Positions 55,276 to 64,000 are shown, counted from the first letter of the stretch. The stretch: DNA of 64,000 nucleotides from Intestinibacter bartlettii (GCA_025148965.1 CP102273.1:1612001-1676000); one strand, 5' to 3'. Notes: generated by a model not told the origin, from the sequence alone. A program made the numbers and translations.

Positions 55276-55911
55276 ATGAAAATATTTAACAAAAATATAA
55301 AGATATTAGGGGATGACGAAGGATATATAATACTTATATGTCCATATTGCAAAAGTGAATTTAAAGTATCATCATATGATCTTCAAGAAAGAGGAATATA
55401 TAATGAACTTTTTTGCCCATACTGCGGGTTAACGAAGGAGATAAAAACTTTTTATACAAGGGAAATTAAATCAACAGCTACAAAAGTAGGAAAAGAAAAT
55501 TATAATATCCAAAATGACAAAAATGAATCGAGTTCAAATGACGAAAAATACAATAAAATAAAAAATAATGATAAATTATGCGATAAAACAAGTAAAAAGC
55601 CTTTAAAATCGAAACAAGGGGATATTTTGGGTATGTCTAGCTATAATATAAACCATACTCCAAGATTGTCTAGCAGCAAATCTTTAGATATGAGTTTTTC
55701 AAGTATGGAAAAACAAATAGAAAAGGACAAGCCTATTTATAAGATAAAAATGAACAATAAAAAACTTAAAAATGTGAATGTAGACAGATTAAAAAATAAG
55801 AACTTAAAAGAAGTTGAATATATATGTCATATATGCTCTTCAAAAGAGAGATTATTATCTGATGAAGAGACAATATTCTACTGTGCTTATTGTGGGGTGG
55901 ATTTGAAGTGA
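55276..55911 (+). CDS. Protein with two zinc ribbons
   Basis: 211 residues. N-terminal ribbon: CPYC (22-25) and CPYC (47-50). C-terminal ribbon: CHIC and CAYC within the last 35 residues. Between them is a Lys/Ser/Asn-rich linker of low complexity. Such paired ribbons bind zinc and often nucleic acid. GGAGGGG precedes the ATG. It overlaps the next ORF by 4 bases, so the two are coupled. Function unknown. Confidence 0.75.
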   Translation: MKIFNKNIKILGDDEGYIILICPYCKSEFKVSSYDLQERGIYNELFCPYCGLTKEIKTFYTREIKSTATKVGKENYNIQNDKNESSSNDEKYNKIKNNDKLCDKTSKKPLKSKQGDILGMSSYNINHTPRLSSSKSLDMSFSSMEKQIEKDKPIYKIKMNNKKLKNVNVDRLKNKNLKEVEYICHICSSKERLLSDEETIFYCAYCGVDLK

Positions 55912-56354
55912 ATATGGAAGATTTAAGAAAGATAAGTTTTGAATTTAGAAGAGTTAGCAGCGATATGTTAAACTCGATTACAGACGACAACAATGTCTAT
56001 TTAATAAAATTTAGGGAATTTATAGATGATAATAAAATAATAAAAGATTACATAGATTCAAAGGTCAAATATTCAAGTATAGACTGGCAAAAATCATTTA
56101 TAGAAGAAGATTGTGGCTATAAAAGTGTCATAATACCAAAAAATAAAAATGACCATATAAAGGCGATGTACGACTATTTAGTAGTTATGACAGATAGAAA
56201 TAAAAGTTTAAACGGTGAGGCATTTAATTTCCACTTAGGAAGATGCAAGGTGAATGAGAGAATACAATTTTATTTAAATCGAGTATTCTTACCTTTGATT
56301 CACTATATAAACGATTATTTAATAGAAGAAATGATAGCTTTACAAGAAAGCTAA
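55908..56354 (+). CDS. Unknown helical protein coupled to the zinc-ribbon gene
   Basis: About 148 residues. GTG at 55908 overlaps the preceding stop (GTGA) and has GGGGTGG 7 bases upstream; an ATG at 55914 is possible but poorly placed. Mostly helical with many charged and aromatic residues (DLRKISFEFRRVSSDMLNS, QFYLNRVFLPLIHYINDYL). No known domain or catalytic motif. Its pairing with a zinc-ribbon protein suggests a complex; the function is open. Confidence 0.6.
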   Translation: MNMEDLRKISFEFRRVSSDMLNSITDDNNVYLIKFREFIDDNKIIKDYIDSKVKYSSIDWQKSFIEEDCGYKSVIIPKNKNDHIKAMYDYLVVMTDRNKSLNGEAFNFHLGRCKVNERIQFYLNRVFLPLIHYINDYLIEEMIALQES

Positions 56355-56368
56355 AGGGGGGATTAGTT

Positions 56369-57172
56369 ATGAGATTGGTTGTATTAATAGACAATTGCAC
56401 AATAAACGGGAGAAATTTAAAAGGTGAAGGTGGAGCATCTTATTATATAGAAGATGAGGATAAGAAATTTTTACTTGATACTGGTGCATCAGGATTATTT
56501 ATGGAAAATGCAAAAAATCTAGATATAAATTTAGATGATATAGATACAGTTGTATTGTCACATGGTCATTATGATCACGCTGGCGGCCTTAAGGATTTTA
56601 TAGAAAGCAGAGATGATAAAATAAATATAATTTGCCATCCACTATCATTTAATAAAAAGAAAAAGGGAAATACAAATATGGGAGCACCATATAGAAAAGA
56701 TGAAATAATCAAACTTGCAAATGTAAATTTTAGTGATAAACCTGTTAAAGTAAGCAAAAATATAACTTACTTAGGACAAATTCCATATATTATGGATTTT
56801 GAAAATAGGAAGCTAATGGGCGAAATTGAAATAGATGGTGAGTATAAAGATGACTATATTATGGACGATTCGGCTTTATTATACGACACAAGTGATGGAA
56901 TATATATAATTACTGGATGCTCACACAGTGGGATATGCAATATCATCGAATATGCTAAAAGAGTTTCTGGAAAAGATAAAGTACTTGGAATAATAGGTGG
57001 TACACATCTTCAAGAAATTAATGAACAATTATATAAAACAATAGAGTATTTTAAAGAAAATAATATAAAAGAGTTATATCCATGTCATTGTACAAAATTT
57101 TATGTTAAGGCTGAAATGTTTAAAAATCTAGATATAAAAGATGCACATGTTGGGCTTGAGATAAAATGGTAG
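56369..57172 (+). CDS. Metallo-beta-lactamase-fold hydrolase
   Basis: 267 residues. Metal motif SHGHYDHAGG (64-73), upstream Asp in FLLDTGASGLF, then a His ligand in TGCSHSGICN and later IGGTHL and YPCHCT. The group resembles the archaeal dihydropterin-ribofuranosyl-aminobenzene-phosphate synthase family of MBL enzymes rather than beta-lactamases. Substrate unknown. AAGGGGGG precedes the ATG. Confidence 0.8.
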   Translation: MRLVVLIDNCTINGRNLKGEGGASYYIEDEDKKFLLDTGASGLFMENAKNLDINLDDIDTVVLSHGHYDHAGGLKDFIESRDDKINIICHPLSFNKKKKGNTNMGAPYRKDEIIKLANVNFSDKPVKVSKNITYLGQIPYIMDFENRKLMGEIEIDGEYKDDYIMDDSALLYDTSDGIYIITGCSHSGICNIIEYAKRVSGKDKVLGIIGGTHLQEINEQLYKTIEYFKENNIKELYPCHCTKFYVKAEMFKNLDIKDAHVGLEIKW

Positions 57173-57198
57173 GAATAAAAAATCAATGATTTTGAAAA

Positions 57199-57232
57199 GA
57201 AGACGTTAGTAAAAAATAACGTCTTTTATTTT
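57199..57232 (+). terminator. Terminator of the MBL-fold unit
   Basis: AGACGTTA pairs with TAACGTCT around an A-rich loop, followed by T-rich tail. Confidence 0.78.
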
Positions 57233-57412
57233 ATGAAAAAATATAGATTAAAACATTTATTATATGGAGCAAAATAAAACAACTATATAATCCGAGTAGG
57301 AAATAATATTATTAACAAAATAAAAAACAAAAACTAATTCGCAAGAAAAATCCCCTTAAAAAATTAAATATGTTACTATAAATATAGAAATTTTAAAAAA
57401 GGAAGAGAAAAA

Positions 57413-58027
57413 ATGAAAGAAAATTACTACGAAAAACTATTAAATATAAATACAGCAGGAAATGAGAATTGGAATAAAACATCGCCACACAACCATCCAT
57501 ATCAACCGACTCTATATGAGGCATTAGATACTTTATTTGAAAAATACGATTTAGATGAAGATGATCATATTGTTGATTTTGGCTCTGGAAAAGGGAGAAT
57601 AGTATTTTATATAAACCACTTTTTCAGATGTTATGCAAATGGAGTTGAGATGAATGAAATATATTATAATGAATCTCTATTAAATAAATCAAAATATATT
57701 CAAAAGCATAAGAAAATGGAAGACAAAGTAAACTTTTATTGCAACTTATCACAAAATTATAATGTAGAAGAAAAAGACAACAAATTTTATTTCTTCAATC
57801 CATTTTCAGTACAAATCTTTATGAAAGTTATTGAAAATATACTGAAATCTTTTGAAAAAAATCCAAGGGACATGGATTTAATAATATATTATCCAAGCGA
57901 TGAGTATATTCAATTTTTAGAGTACAGAACTCCTTTTATGCTTGAAAATGAAATAATACTTGAAGAACTTTATAAAAATGATGATAAAGAAAAATTTGTA
58001 ATATATAGTTTAAAAACGAATCTTTAA
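57413..58027 (+). CDS. Class I SAM-dependent methyltransferase
   Basis: 204 residues. Motif I is HIVDFGSGKGRIVFYI, an acidic ligand follows in NGVEMNEIYY, and FFNPFS is in motif IV position. Short size and no extra domain. Substrate unknown; neighbours give no clue. AAAGGAAGAG precedes the ATG. Confidence 0.75.
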   Translation: MKENYYEKLLNINTAGNENWNKTSPHNHPYQPTLYEALDTLFEKYDLDEDDHIVDFGSGKGRIVFYINHFFRCYANGVEMNEIYYNESLLNKSKYIQKHKKMEDKVNFYCNLSQNYNVEEKDNKFYFFNPFSVQIFMKVIENILKSFEKNPRDMDLIIYYPSDEYIQFLEYRTPFMLENEIILEELYKNDDKEKFVIYSLKTNL

Positions 58028-58068
58028 ATAAAAAACTTAAATATAGTTCGAAACATAACTATAAATTG

Positions 58069-58097
58069 TTGATTTATGACAAGAAATGTGTTATTAT
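58069..58097 (+). promoter_or_regulatory. Promoter of the amino-acid ABC operon
   Basis: TTGATT (58069-58074) and TATTAT (58092-58097) with a 17-base spacer, 55 bases before the binding-protein start. Confidence 0.6.
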
Positions 58098-58150
58098 TCC
58101 TTTAAATAGTAAATATTTGGAAAAATGAAATGTTCATAGGGGGTAGAATT

Positions 58151-58984
58151 ATGAAAAAATTATCAGTAATAGCATTAGTACTTATGCTGGGACTTAGTAC
58201 ATTTTTAGGTGGATGTTCATCATCATCTTCATCAAGCAGTTCTGCTAACGATGATTCATTAAAATATGTAATGGACAAAGGGGAATTAATAGTAGGACTT
58301 GACGATGCATTCCCTCCAATGGGTTTTAGAGATGATGACAATAATATTGTAGGGTTTGATATCGATTTAGCAAAAGAAGTTGCAAAAAGAATGGATATCA
58401 AGGTTAAATTCCAACCAGTAAACTGGCAAGCTAAAGAACAAGAATTATCATCTAAAAATATAGACTGTATATGGAATGGTTTTGGTATAACTCCTGAAAG
58501 AGAAAAAGTTCTAACTATCTCAGAACCATATATGGCAAATCCACAAATATTTGTAGTTTTAGCTGATTCAGGAATAAAAACTCAAGATGATTTAAAAGGA
58601 AAAGTTATAGCAGCTCAAAATGGATCAACTGCATATGCTACTATAGATAAAGATACTGAACTTAAAGATTCTTTCAAAGAATTTGTGGGTGTTGAAGATA
58701 ATGTAAAAGCATTAATGGACTTAGGAGTTGGAGGTTCTGATGCAGTTGCAATGGATACAGTAGTTGCTCGTTATTATATGGCAAAAGACCCAGGTAAATA
58801 TAGCATCATAAAAGACACTACTATATTAGATGAAAAAATGGGTGTTGGCTTTAGAAAAGGCGACAACGCTTTATGTAAAAAAGTTGAAGATACTTTAAAA
58901 GAAATGAAAAAAGATGGTACATTAGCAAAAATAAGTAAAGAATGGTTTGGTGAAGATTTAACTATAATCGGAGAAGATAAATAG
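58151..58984 (+). CDS. Amino-acid ABC transporter substrate-binding lipoprotein
   Basis: 277 residues, family 3 (polar amino acid) solute-binding protein. Lipoprotein signal with lipobox TFLGGC, lipidated Cys22, then a Ser tract. Mature part: GELIVGLDDAFPPMGFRDDD, GFDIDLAKEVAKRM, IWNGFGITPEREK, and KVIAAQNGSTAY. Start at 58151 follows AGGGGG; seven upstream codons lack a site. Ligand probably a polar amino acid, cystine or glutamine type. Confidence 0.92.
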   Translation: MKKLSVIALVLMLGLSTFLGGCSSSSSSSSSANDDSLKYVMDKGELIVGLDDAFPPMGFRDDDNNIVGFDIDLAKEVAKRMDIKVKFQPVNWQAKEQELSSKNIDCIWNGFGITPEREKVLTISEPYMANPQIFVVLADSGIKTQDDLKGKVIAAQNGSTAYATIDKDTELKDSFKEFVGVEDNVKALMDLGVGGSDAVAMDTVVARYYMAKDPGKYSIIKDTTILDEKMGVGFRKGDNALCKKVEDTLKEMKKDGTLAKISKEWFGEDLTIIGEDK

Positions 58985-59011
58985 TTATATATTTCAAACT
59001 TAGTATATTTT

Positions 59012-59064
59012 AAAAGGTGTCAAATTTATAAGTCTAAAGACTTAGAGCTTGGCGCCTTTTTTAA
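59012..59064 (+). terminator. Partial terminator between binding protein and permease
   Basis: AAAAGGTGTCAA pairs with TTGGCGCCTTTT (two G-T or mismatched positions), with an inner GTCT/AGAC pair, then T-run. It would let the binding protein be made in excess over the permease and ATPase. Confidence 0.7.
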
Positions 59065-59102
59065 GATATAAGACTTTATAAAACTAGACAGGGGGGATTA
59101 GC

Positions 59103-59753
59103 TTGGATTTTGCAGGCGTAATGGATTTAGTAAAAAATATGTTGCCAAGTTCAATAGTTACTTTAGAAATATTTTTCTTAACTATAATATTTTCATCAAT
59201 ACTTGGCATGTTTGTAGCTTTTGGTAGAATGTCAAAATATGCTATTATAAGAATACCTATTCAAGTATTTTTACTTATTATGAGAGGGACACCTCTTATA
59301 CTTCAATTGATGTTTTTCTATTTTGCTCCTTATTATATATTCGCAGCTACATTGCCACGTTTTTGGGCAGCAATACTTGCATTTACATTAAACTATAGTG
59401 CATATATAGCAGAGATATATAGAAGTGGTATAGAATCTATACCTGTTGGACAATATGAAGCAGCGACAGTTTTAGGTTTTGGAAAAGCTGAGACATTTTT
59501 CAAAATTATATTACCTCAAGTTGTAAAAAGAATAATACCACCGATGAGTAATGAACTTATGACTTTAGTAAAAGATACAGCTTTAGCTCAAGTAATAGGT
59601 GTTGCTGAAATATTCAAACTTGCAGGTGCTACAATGTCTTCTCAATTTTCTACAGTACCATTAATCGTTGCAGGTGTTTTTTATTTAATTATGAATGCTG
59701 TAGTTGAAAGATTCTGTTTCTATTTAGAAAAGAAATTAGATTACTATGAATAG
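59103..59753 (+). CDS. Amino-acid ABC transporter permease (HisM/GlnP-type)
   Basis: 216 residues, about five helices. EAA loop [23 protein letters not shown] and the [14 protein letters not shown] segment are typical. TTG at 59103 is chosen since GGGGGGA is 6 bases upstream; the next ATG is six codons in and has no site. Inner-membrane channel of the importer. Confidence 0.92.
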   Translation: MDFAGVMDLVKNMLPSSIVTLEIFFLTIIFSSILGMFVAFGRMSKYAIIRIPIQVFLLIMRGTPLILQLMFFYFAPYYIFAATLPRFWAAILAFTLNYSAYIAEIYRSGIESIPVGQYEAATVLGFGKAETFFKIILPQVVKRIIPPMSNELMTLVKDTALAQVIGVAEIFKLAGATMSSQFSTVPLIVAGVFYLIMNAVVERFCFYLEKKLDYYE

Positions 59754-59764
59754 GAGGTAAAAAA

Positions 59765-60526
59765 ATGAAAATTTTATCAGTTGAAAACTTAGAAAAAAGT
59801 TTTGGTGATTTACAAGTATTAAAAGATATTTCAATGGAAGTAAATCACGGTGAGATAGTATCTATTATAGGATCTTCTGGTTCAGGTAAATCTACATTAC
59901 TTAGATGTATAAATAGATTAGAAACTATCGATTCAGGAAAAATAACTGTAGATGGTCAAATTATGGTATCTACAGAAAATGGGAAAGTTCAATATGCAAA
60001 TAACGATATATTAAATGAAATAAGATTAAAAACAGGTCTTGTTTTCCAAAATTTCAACCTATTTCCACATTTTAATGTATTAAAAAATATAACTCAGGCG
60101 CCAATAAGAGTTAAAAAAGTACCTAAAGATGTTGCAGAAAGAGAAGCAATGGACCTTTTAAAAAAATTAGGGCTTGAAAATAGAAAAGATGCATATCCTC
60201 ACCAATTATCAGGAGGGCAAGCACAAAGGGTTGCAATAGCTAGAGCACTCGCTTTAAAACCTGTAATTCTTTTCTTTGATGAACCGACAAGTGCACTTGA
60301 CCCAGAGCTTACAGGCGAAGTATTAAAAGTTATACGTTCACTTGCTGAGATGAATATGACTATGGTAATAGTAACTCATGAGATGTCTTTTGCAAGAGAT
60401 ATATCTGATAGAATGATATTTATGGATAAAGGTGTAATAGTAGAAAACTGTACACCAGAAGAATTATTTAATTCTAAAAATGAACGTACTCGAGAATTTT
60501 TAGGAAAATATCATCAAAGTGTGTAA
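59765..60526 (+). CDS. Amino-acid ABC transporter ATPase (GlnQ-type)
   Basis: 253 residues. Walker [10 protein letters not shown], signature LSGGQAQRV, Walker [15 protein letters not shown], switch His in VTHEMSF. Drives the importer formed by the two preceding gene products. AGGAGG precedes the ATG. Last gene of the operon. Confidence 0.94.
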   Translation: MKILSVENLEKSFGDLQVLKDISMEVNHGEIVSIIGSSGSGKSTLLRCINRLETIDSGKITVDGQIMVSTENGKVQYANNDILNEIRLKTGLVFQNFNLFPHFNVLKNITQAPIRVKKVPKDVAEREAMDLLKKLGLENRKDAYPHQLSGGQAQRVAIARALALKPVILFFDEPTSALDPELTGEVLKVIRSLAEMNMTMVIVTHEMSFARDISDRMIFMDKGVIVENCTPEELFNSKNERTREFLGKYHQSV

Positions 60527-60565
60527 ATTTAAAATATTATAATATAAATGCTAATTTTATGTTAA

Positions 60566-60602
60566 AAAATAAAGGGGAGTTGTTGAACCCTTTATTTTTT
60601 TA
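60566..60602 (+). terminator. Terminator of the amino-acid ABC operon
   Basis: AATAAAGGG pairs with CCCTTTATT, followed by a run of T. Confidence 0.85.
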
Positions 60603-60682
60603 TTTTAATATTATGTTATAAGATAACTATCAGTGTGATATAATATAAATCTATATTTAAATAGATATATGGAGGTAAAACT

Positions 60683-61453
60683 TTGGATAAAAAATCTAGA
60701 ATAAATTTTATTATTAGAACCATATTATTTTTTTCCTGTATAATAATATTTATTGATGACTCCAACAATATATATAAAATTTTAGATTATAATATAATAT
60801 TTAATATAAAAGTTTACCATGTATTTTGGGCTTATCTAGTAAATGATATATTAAAAGTAATTATACCGTCTAAAAGTAAAAATACTTATAACGGTAAATT
60901 ATTTTTAAAACATTATAAAAAAAGAGATAATTACAATAAAGATAAGGTAATATTTGAAACATTTGAAAAAAATAAAAGAGCATTTAACATAGCTTTAGCG
61001 TGGATTGGTTTAAATTCAATCTTGTTTTACATATATTTTAGACTTCATTTAGACAAGTCATGGATTATAATGTTATTTTTATTTTATTTCTGGAGTGATA
61101 TGGTATGTGTCAACGTTTGGTGTCCATTCCAAAAATTATTTATGAAAAATAAATGTTGCAATACATGCAGGATTTATAACTGGGATCATATAATGTATGT
61201 TACACCTTTTATATTAATCCCAAATTTTTGGACATACTCTTTAATAGCACTTTCTGTAATAAGTTTAATACAGTGGGAGTATTTATTAAAAAAACATCCA
61301 GAGAGATTTTCAAGTATTTCAAATCTTAATTTAAATTGTTATAATTGTCAAAATGAATGTAGATTTAATAAGAAAAAAATAAAACAAACAAGTAAAAATA
61401 TAACGAGGTATAATAATGAACAAGAAAACAGCTTTGATAACAGGTTCTTCTAG
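60683..61453 (+). CDS. Cysteine-rich membrane protein of unknown function
   Basis: 256 residues from a TTG (GGAGG 7 bases upstream). About five membrane helices. Two cysteine groups face the ends of helices: Cys142, Cys147, Cys158, Cys159, Cys162 around VNVWCPFQK and KCCNTC, and Cys219, Cys222, Cys226 in CYNCQNEC near the C-terminus. This suggests an Fe-S cluster or metal site bound to the membrane, as in some electron-transfer subunits. The frame overlaps the next gene by 38 bases. Not recognised as a named family. Confidence 0.7.
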   Translation: MDKKSRINFIIRTILFFSCIIIFIDDSNNIYKILDYNIIFNIKVYHVFWAYLVNDILKVIIPSKSKNTYNGKLFLKHYKKRDNYNKDKVIFETFEKNKRAFNIALAWIGLNSILFYIYFRLHLDKSWIIMLFLFYFWSDMVCVNVWCPFQKLFMKNKCCNTCRIYNWDHIMYVTPFILIPNFWTYSLIALSVISLIQWEYLLKKHPERFSSISNLNLNCYNCQNECRFNKKKIKQTSKNITRYNNEQENSFDNRFF

Positions 61454-62150
61454 AGGAATTGGAAGAGCGATTGCAATTTTATTTGCTAGAAACAATTACA
61501 ATGTAGTTATAAATTACAATAAATCGGAAAAAGAAGCACAAGAACTTTACGATATGTTAAGTAAGGAAAATTTAAGTGTAAAAATATTCAAGGCTGATGT
61601 ATCTAATGTACAAGAAGCAAATGCACTTGTAAACTATACGATAGGCCAATTTGAAAATATAGATGTATTAGTAAATAATGCTGGGATAAGCAAACCTTGT
61701 TTATTTACAGATATATCTTATGAACAATGGGATGAGATGATATCTACAAATTTAAGCTCAGTGTTTTATGTTACAAAAAAAGCACTACAATATATGCTGC
61801 CAAATCAAAGTGGCCATATAATAAATATTTCTTCTATGTGGGGACTTGTAGGAAGTTCTTTTGAAGTAGATTACTCAGCTACAAAAGCAGGTATAATCGG
61901 AATGACAAAGGCTTTAGCTAAAGAATTAGGACCATCTAATATCAATGTAAATGCTATAGCTCCTGGGGTAATACAAACAGATATGTTAAATGACTTAAGC
62001 CAAGATACTATGGATATGTTAAAAGAGGAAACTCCTCTTATGAGAATTGGAAAGCCTGAAGATATCGCAAAATGTGCATTATTCTTGGCAGAACAAGGTG
62101 ATTTTATTACAGGACAAGTTATAAGCTCTAATGGCGGTTTTGTAATATAA
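61416..62150 (+). CDS. Short-chain dehydrogenase/reductase, FabG-like
   Basis: 244 residues with the classical SDR motifs: cofactor loop TGSSRGIG, NNAG, and the catalytic Ser (SSMWG), Tyr-Lys in YSATKAG. C-terminus GQVISSNGGFVI fits FabG. It may be a 3-oxoacyl-ACP reductase or a related oxidoreductase; no fatty-acid genes adjoin, so a paralogue is likely. GAGGT precedes the ATG, which lies inside the upstream membrane-protein gene. Confidence 0.87.
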   Translation: MNKKTALITGSSRGIGRAIAILFARNNYNVVINYNKSEKEAQELYDMLSKENLSVKIFKADVSNVQEANALVNYTIGQFENIDVLVNNAGISKPCLFTDISYEQWDEMISTNLSSVFYVTKKALQYMLPNQSGHIINISSMWGLVGSSFEVDYSATKAGIIGMTKALAKELGPSNINVNAIAPGVIQTDMLNDLSQDTMDMLKEETPLMRIGKPEDIAKCALFLAEQGDFITGQVISSNGGFVI

Positions 62151-62188
62151 ATAGTTAAAACAAAGAGGTATAACAAAATGGAATACAT

Positions 62189-62225
62189 AAAAAGCGATAA
62201 ACCTTTATAGTTTATCGCTTTTTAT
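62189..62225. terminator. Bidirectional terminator
   Basis: AAAAAGCGATAAA pairs perfectly with TTTATCGCTTTTT around a 9-base loop. It serves the SDR gene and the convergent csoR. Confidence 0.9.
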
Positions 62226-62235
62226 GTATATATAA

Positions 62236-62511
62236 TTACCCCATACGAGTAAAATAATCTATAGCTTTTGAAAAATCTTCTATTGTTTTTTCAGCATCGC
62301 CATGTTCAATTCCATCTTTAACACAGTGATGTAAATGTCCTTCTAATACTACTTTCCCGACTTTATGCATTGCGCTTTTTGCTGCATTTATTTGAATTAA
62401 AATATCTTCACAAGGAACATCTTCTTCTACCATTTTAGAAATTGCATTAAGTTGACCTTGGATTTTTTTTATTCTAAGTTGAATATTTGGTACATCCATG
62501 CATTGACGCAT
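62236..62511 (-). CDS. csoR: CsoR-family metal-sensing repressor
   Basis: 91 residues from the ATG after GGGAGG (longer in-frame starts lack a site). All-helical DUF156 protein. The Cu(I)-binding set is present with the right spacing: Cys34 (DVPCEDIL), His59 and Cys63 (EGHLHHC). This matches Cu-sensing CsoR rather than RcnR or FrmR. It lies 113 bases after the P-type ATPase gene on the same strand, which it probably controls together with itself. Nothing like the GC-rich CsoR operator was seen in the 112-base gap. Confidence 0.88.
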   Translation of the reverse strand: MRQCMDVPNIQLRIKKIQGQLNAISKMVEEDVPCEDILIQINAAKSAMHKVGKVVLEGHLHHCVKDGIEHGDAEKTIEDFSKAIDYFTRMG

Positions 62512-62623
62512 ACTAATTCCTCCCATTATCAATAATTATTAGTTATTATTATATGATAATACTATTCTATTGAAAAATCAACTTAACAACGATTCCAAAA
62601 TAATACACCAAAAATATACAATA

Positions 62624-64000
62624 TTATACAATTAGAGCAACTTTGCTTTCATTTGTAACTTCATATTCTATTTTAATATGCAAATCTAAATTATTTCTTG
62701 TTTTTAAAAGTTTAGCCGAATTAAGTATAACAAATACTGATCCTAAATTATGAACTAAGGCACCAACTACTGGATTTAATATACCAGTAATAGCTAAAAT
62801 TATTGCTAAAAAGTTTAAAGCAAGCGAAAATGTTATATTTAATTTTATAGTTTTCATAGTTTTTTTAGATAAATATAGAAGATAAGGGATATTTTTTATA
62901 TCATCACTTGCAAGTGCTATATCAGAAGCTTCTATTGCTATATCACTACCTATAGACCCCATAGAAATTCCTACACTTGAGTATTTTAATGCTAGTGCAT
63001 CATTTACACCATCGCCAATCATACAAGTTGGTGACTTGCTATCTTCTAAGTTTTTAATTATATTCATTTTATCTTCTGGAAGTAAACTTGGATGAATATC
63101 ATCTATACCGACTATATTAGCTATATTTTGGGCACTATTTTTATTGTCGCCAGTTAACATTACAGGATTTATTTTTTGAGATTTTATATAACTTATTACT
63201 TCTTTAGCTTCTTCTCTTAAAATATCAGATAATGCAACATATCCTATTAACTTATTGTCGATTGATAGGTATATAACTGTGCAGCCTTTTTTAGTGAATT
63301 CTTCTGAAATATTTATTATGTCTTTATTTAAATTTATATCGACATCTTTTATTAGTTTTAAATTGCCAACTAATATAGATTTTTCACCTAAATTTGCAGT
63401 TATGCCTTTACCAGGGTTAACTGTAAAATTTTGAATGTCTAATAATTCTTCATTATTTTCTTTATAATAAGATGTTATAGCTTTGCCAAGTGGATGTTCT
63501 GAATAAGCTTCTACAGATGCTAATATTTTTAAGAAAGCTTCATCATCATACTTAGGGCAAAAGCTCTTATATTCAACTACTGATAATTTTCCATAAGTTA
63601 AAGTACCTGTTTTGTCAAATGCGATATTTTTTATTTTTGATAATCTTTCAACTACATCCCCACCTTTTATAAGCATACCGTATTTAGATGCATTACCGAT
63701 ACCTGCCATAATAGCAGTTGGTGTTGCAAGTACTAAAGCACATGGGCAAAATACAACTAATATAGTGACTGATCTTAATATTTGATGTGTAACTAGATAT
63801 GTTCCGATTGAAGAAACTAGTGCAATAACAACTATCCATGTAGCCCATCTATCGGTTAAACTTACTATTGGAGCTTTTTTAGAATCAGCTTCTTTTACAA
63901 GTTTAATCATTCTTTTTAATGAACTATCTTGTGATGTTTTTGTCGCTTTTATATCGAAAGTAGAGTATTGATTTATTGTTCCACTTAATACATCGTCTCC
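62624..64000 (-). CDS. Heavy-metal P1B-type ATPase, C-terminal part (partial)
   Basis: The frame continues past the right edge; 459 residues are visible. Transmembrane metal motif CPC in VFCPCALVLATPTAIMAG, actuator-end SGTINQYSTFDIKAT, phosphorylation site DKTGTLTYGK, SEHPLGKAI (HP motif), MLTGDNKNSA, and MIGDGVNDALALK. The last helices read PVVGALVHNLGSVFVILNSAKLL, a variant seen in less-studied P1B subgroups rather than the copper type. The csoR neighbour suggests Cu(I) efflux but the motif leaves other metals open. Confidence 0.88.
   Translation of the reverse strand, partial: GDDVLSGTINQYSTFDIKATKTSQDSSLKRMIKLVKEADSKKAPIVSLTDRWATWIVVIALVSSIGTYLVTHQILRSVTILVVFCPCALVLATPTAIMAGIGNASKYGMLIKGGDVVERLSKIKNIAFDKTGTLTYGKLSVVEYKSFCPKYDDEAFLKILASVEAYSEHPLGKAITSYYKENNEELLDIQNFTVNPGKGITANLGEKSILVGNLKLIKDVDINLNKDIINISEEFTKKGCTVIYLSIDNKLIGYVALSDILREEAKEVISYIKSQKINPVMLTGDNKNSAQNIANIVGIDDIHPSLLPEDKMNIIKNLEDSKSPTCMIGDGVNDALALKYSSVGISMGSIGSDIAIEASDIALASDDIKNIPYLLYLSKKTMKTIKLNITFSLALNFLAIILAITGILNPVVGALVHNLGSVFVILNSAKLLKTRNNLDLHIKIEYEVTNESKVALIV

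Noticed and set aside
62178-62210. Ten-codon ORF (MEYIKSDKPL) with AGAGG upstream
   Set aside because: It runs into the terminator hairpin and is too short to support.

Overview
The window is 64 kb of very AT-rich bacterial chromosome. AGA dominates the arginine codons, Shine-Dalgarno sites are strong, TTG and GTG starts are used repeatedly, and most operons end in clear stem-loop plus T-run terminators. Lysine-riboswitch and T-box leaders, a GlnRS, a probable Re-citrate synthase and many clostridial-type Fe-S proteins point to a low-GC Firmicute, most likely Clostridia near Peptostreptococcaceae. This placement is inferred from gene content, not from a marker tree. No rRNA, tRNA, CRISPR array or complete IS element was seen.

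Layout. 1-7.2 kb: methionine entry enzyme metA, a membrane-anchored coiled-coil protein, nhaA, queT followed by a degenerate FtsZ-like protein, an ABC-F ATPase and a staygreen homologue. 7.2-13.7 kb: two small proteins, homoserine dehydrogenase, two Fe-S proteins around a lipid kinase, and a stand-alone PD-(D/E)XK nuclease-like protein. 13.8-18.4 kb: glnS and two unknowns. 18.5-26 kb: lysine riboswitch-lysC-lysA, a TPR lipoprotein, rluB-mnmM-rpiR-type regulator, and T-box-argF. 26-30 kb: a Re-citrate/homocitrate synthase-like enzyme with an isocitrate dehydrogenase-like partner (no aconitase nearby) and a dicarboxylate/glutamate symporter. 30-38.7 kb: a LacI-regulated sucrose or fructo-oligosaccharide operon (ABC importer, GH32 hydrolase, fructokinase, acetyltransferase). 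39.8-45.7 kb: an almost complete folate cluster (pabA-pabB-pabC-NTase-folE-folP-folB-folK).

45.7-55.2 kb is the accessory region. It holds a Type I restriction-modification locus: hsdM and hsdS are separated from hsdR by a HEPN-like protein, a protein built from 18-residue repeats plus a membrane segment and an SH3b domain, and a graveyard of small or broken ORFs. A Fic-family pseudogene with an in-frame amber stop sits just upstream. 55.2-64 kb: a zinc-ribbon protein coupled to an unknown, a metallo-beta-lactamase-fold enzyme, a methyltransferase, a polar amino-acid ABC transporter, a cysteine-rich membrane protein overlapping a FabG-like reductase, and csoR next to a heavy-metal P-type ATPase cut by the window edge.

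How the genes work together: lysC, hom, metA and lysA cover parts of the aspartate family (lysine, threonine, methionine), and the lysine riboswitch controls lysC-lysA. The citrate-synthase/IDH pair, a glutamate-type symporter, glnS and argF touch the glutamate-arginine side. The most novel-looking items are the FtsZ-like protein that keeps the T7-loop aspartates but lacks the GTP-binding loop (4170-4895), the repeat/SH3 protein inside the Type I RM locus (50070-51143) with its HEPN-like neighbour (49079-49918), and the nucleotidyltransferase-fold protein inside the folate operon (42573-43226).
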